Of a DNA stretch of 6,382 bases, positions 5,391 through 6,382 are shown piece by piece; position 1 is the stretch's first letter, and each line of letters opens with the position of its first letter. The stretch is taken from NCBI GenBank assembly GCA_902470095.1, contig CABRFG010000079.1, forward strand, positions 1 through 6,382, written 5' to 3'. The notes below the pieces were generated by a model. The model was not told the origin of the DNA, ran no database searches, and saw nothing but the letters and a program-made list of their open reading frames with translations. This stretch comes from an uncultured Collinsella sp. GTDB taxonomy: Bacteria > Actinomycetota > Coriobacteriia > Coriobacteriales > Coriobacteriaceae. The translations under genes and the position numbers were made by a program.

Positions 5391-6382
5391 TTAGAGCGCC
5401 TCCTCATCGAGCGGAGCGGCCATGGTGCCCTCGCCCGCAAGCGGCGACTTGTCGCGCCAGACGTTCTCGAACTGCTCCTTGTCGAGCACGTGGTCGCGCT
5501 TGGCGGCGACATCGGTCACCGTCACGCGGTCGGTGCAGGAGTAGCACGGGTCGAGCGAACCGACGATCAGCGCAGCGTCGCCCACGGTGTTGCCGCGGAA
5601 CATGTAGCGCAGGACCGGCCAGTTGCTGTACGTGGCGGCCTTGGCGCGCCAGCGGTAGCACTTCTGGTTATTGCCGAGCATGGCCCAGTGCACGTCCTCG
5701 CCGCGCGGCGCCTCGGTGGCGCCGATGGCGTACTTGTGCGGGGTGTACTCCCAATCCGTGGTGAGGATGGGGCCCGACGGGCAGTTCTCGAGCATGGTCT
5801 CGATCATGTCGATCGAATCGTAGACCTCCTGGATGCGGACGGCGGTGCGGCCGAAGGCATCGCAGGTGTCGGCCGTGGCGGCGTGCATCTTTTGGACGTC
5901 CGGATCGGCGTAGCCGTCGAAGGGATGGTCAAAGCGCACGTCGCGGGCATAGCCCGAGCCACGCATGAGCGGGCCGACCGGCGAGAAGTCGCGTGCGATC
6001 TTGCGGTCCAAGATGCCGATGCCACTCGTACGCTCAATAAAGTTGGGCGTGGAGAGCAAGACGTCGACAAGCTCCTGAACCTCGGAGCGCAGCTGATGGA
6101 TGGTCGTGAGCGTGGAGAGCTTCTGCTCGGCCAAAATGTCGCGGCGCACGCCGCCGATCACGTTGAGGCCATAGGTCTTGCGGTGACCGGAGAGCTTCTC
6201 GGCCAGGTCCATGGACTTCTCGCGGACGCGGAAGAACTGCTGGAAGCCGGAGTCGAAGCCGGTGTAGTGCGATGCGAGGCCAATATTGAGCAGGTGTGAG
6301 TGCAGACGCTCGACCTCGAGCATGATGGCGCGGATGTACTGGGCGCGCGGCGGGACATGGATGCCCTGAGCGCGCTCGACGG
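5391..6382 (-). CDS. hycE: Formate hydrogenlyase large subunit HycE, C-terminal 329 residues (5' end outside window)
   Basis: The frame is open from the right edge to TAA at 5391-5393 and gives 329 residues of the group 4a [NiFe] hydrogenase catalytic subunit, which reduces protons to H2 with electrons from formate. The visible part matches the C-terminal part of E. coli HycE (569 aa): IHVPPRAQYIRAIMLEVERL at the edge, then TGFDSGFQQFFRVRE, TYGLNVIGGVRRD, VQELVDVLLSTPN, TEAPRGEDVHW, NQKCYRWRAKAATYSNWP and GSLDPCYSCTDR. The first ATG seen, at 6323, is internal (Met in IRAIMLEVERL), not the start. The N-terminal NuoC-like region and the first nickel-binding Cys pair lie beyond the window. The C-terminal pair Cys-x2-Cys is present and intact. 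It is the first visible gene of the row hycE-F-G-H-I-focA, and HyfG is the alternative name. Confidence 0.97.
   Translation of the reverse strand, partial: VERAQGIHVPPRAQYIRAIMLEVERLHSHLLNIGLASHYTGFDSGFQQFFRVREKSMDLAEKLSGHRKTYGLNVIGGVRRDILAEQKLSTLTTIHQLRSEVQELVDVLLSTPNFIERTSGIGILDRKIARDFSPVGPLMRGSGYARDVRFDHPFDGYADPDVQKMHAATADTCDAFGRTAVRIQEVYDSIDMIETMLENCPSGPILTTDWEYTPHKYAIGATEAPRGEDVHWAMLGNNQKCYRWRAKAATYSNWPVLRYMFRGNTVGDAALIVGSLDPCYSCTDRVTVTDVAAKRDHVLDKEQFENVWRDKSPLAGEGTMAAPLDEEAL
5394..5525 (-). other. HycE C-terminal maturation peptide, predicted to be removed by HycI
   Basis: The last nickel-ligand motif DPCYSCTDR (codons 5526-5552) is followed by 44 residues beginning VTVTDV. In E. coli HycE the protease HycI cuts after the Arg of the same motif and releases 32 residues beginning MTVV. 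By analogy, cleavage here falls between the codons at 5526 and 5525. The peptide is somewhat longer than in E. coli and ends in an acidic PLDEEAL. Confidence 0.85.

Overview
All six genes lie on the minus strand, so transcription runs right to left. The window is GC-rich and tightly packed. It holds the distal half of a formate hydrogenlyase-type (group 4a [NiFe] hydrogenase) operon. The GC-rich coding style and gene content suggest an anaerobic actinobacterium of the Coriobacteriia, perhaps Collinsella or a relative. That placement is inference from style and recalled biology, not from a marker gene. The hydrogenase proteins nevertheless resemble the Escherichia coli Hyc/Hyf proteins closely over their cores.

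Layout in transcription order. At the right edge (5391-6382) is the C-terminal part of the hydrogenase large subunit (hycE), including the nickel-binding DPCYSCTDR motif and a tail for proteolytic maturation. Next come hycF (4673-5389, polyferredoxin subunit), hycG (3888-4670, small subunit with the proximal 4Fe-4S cluster), hycH (3306-3887, assembly/maturation factor) and hycI (2803-3306, endopeptidase that trims HycE). The last gene is a focA-type formate channel (1924-2763), followed by a convincing Rho-independent terminator (1866-1901). Junctions from hycE to hycI are +2 nt or less, and one is a 1-nt overlap. The order resembles E. coli hyc (protease at the end) and also hyf (formate channel focB at the end).

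Downstream of the terminator is a separate gene, 1-1801, which runs off the left edge. It encodes a Mo/W-bis-pyranopterin oxidoreductase. It has a 4Fe-4S motif and a probable metal-ligand Cys142, but not the Cys/Sec-His signature of formate dehydrogenases, so it should not be called fdhF on position alone. It has no Tat signal and should be cytoplasmic.

Working model: the FNT channel moves formate across the membrane. A formate dehydrogenase and electron-transfer subunit outside the window oxidise it. HycF and HycG carry the electrons to the NiFe site of HycE, where protons are reduced to H2. HycH and HycI mature the large subunit. The substrate of the 1-1801 enzyme is unknown. I see no mobile element, CRISPR array, tRNA or rRNA. 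Most of the window is a recognisable system; the less ordinary parts are the molybdoenzyme, the terminal extensions on HycF and HycH, the altered HycI motif and the hyc/hyf mosaic order.
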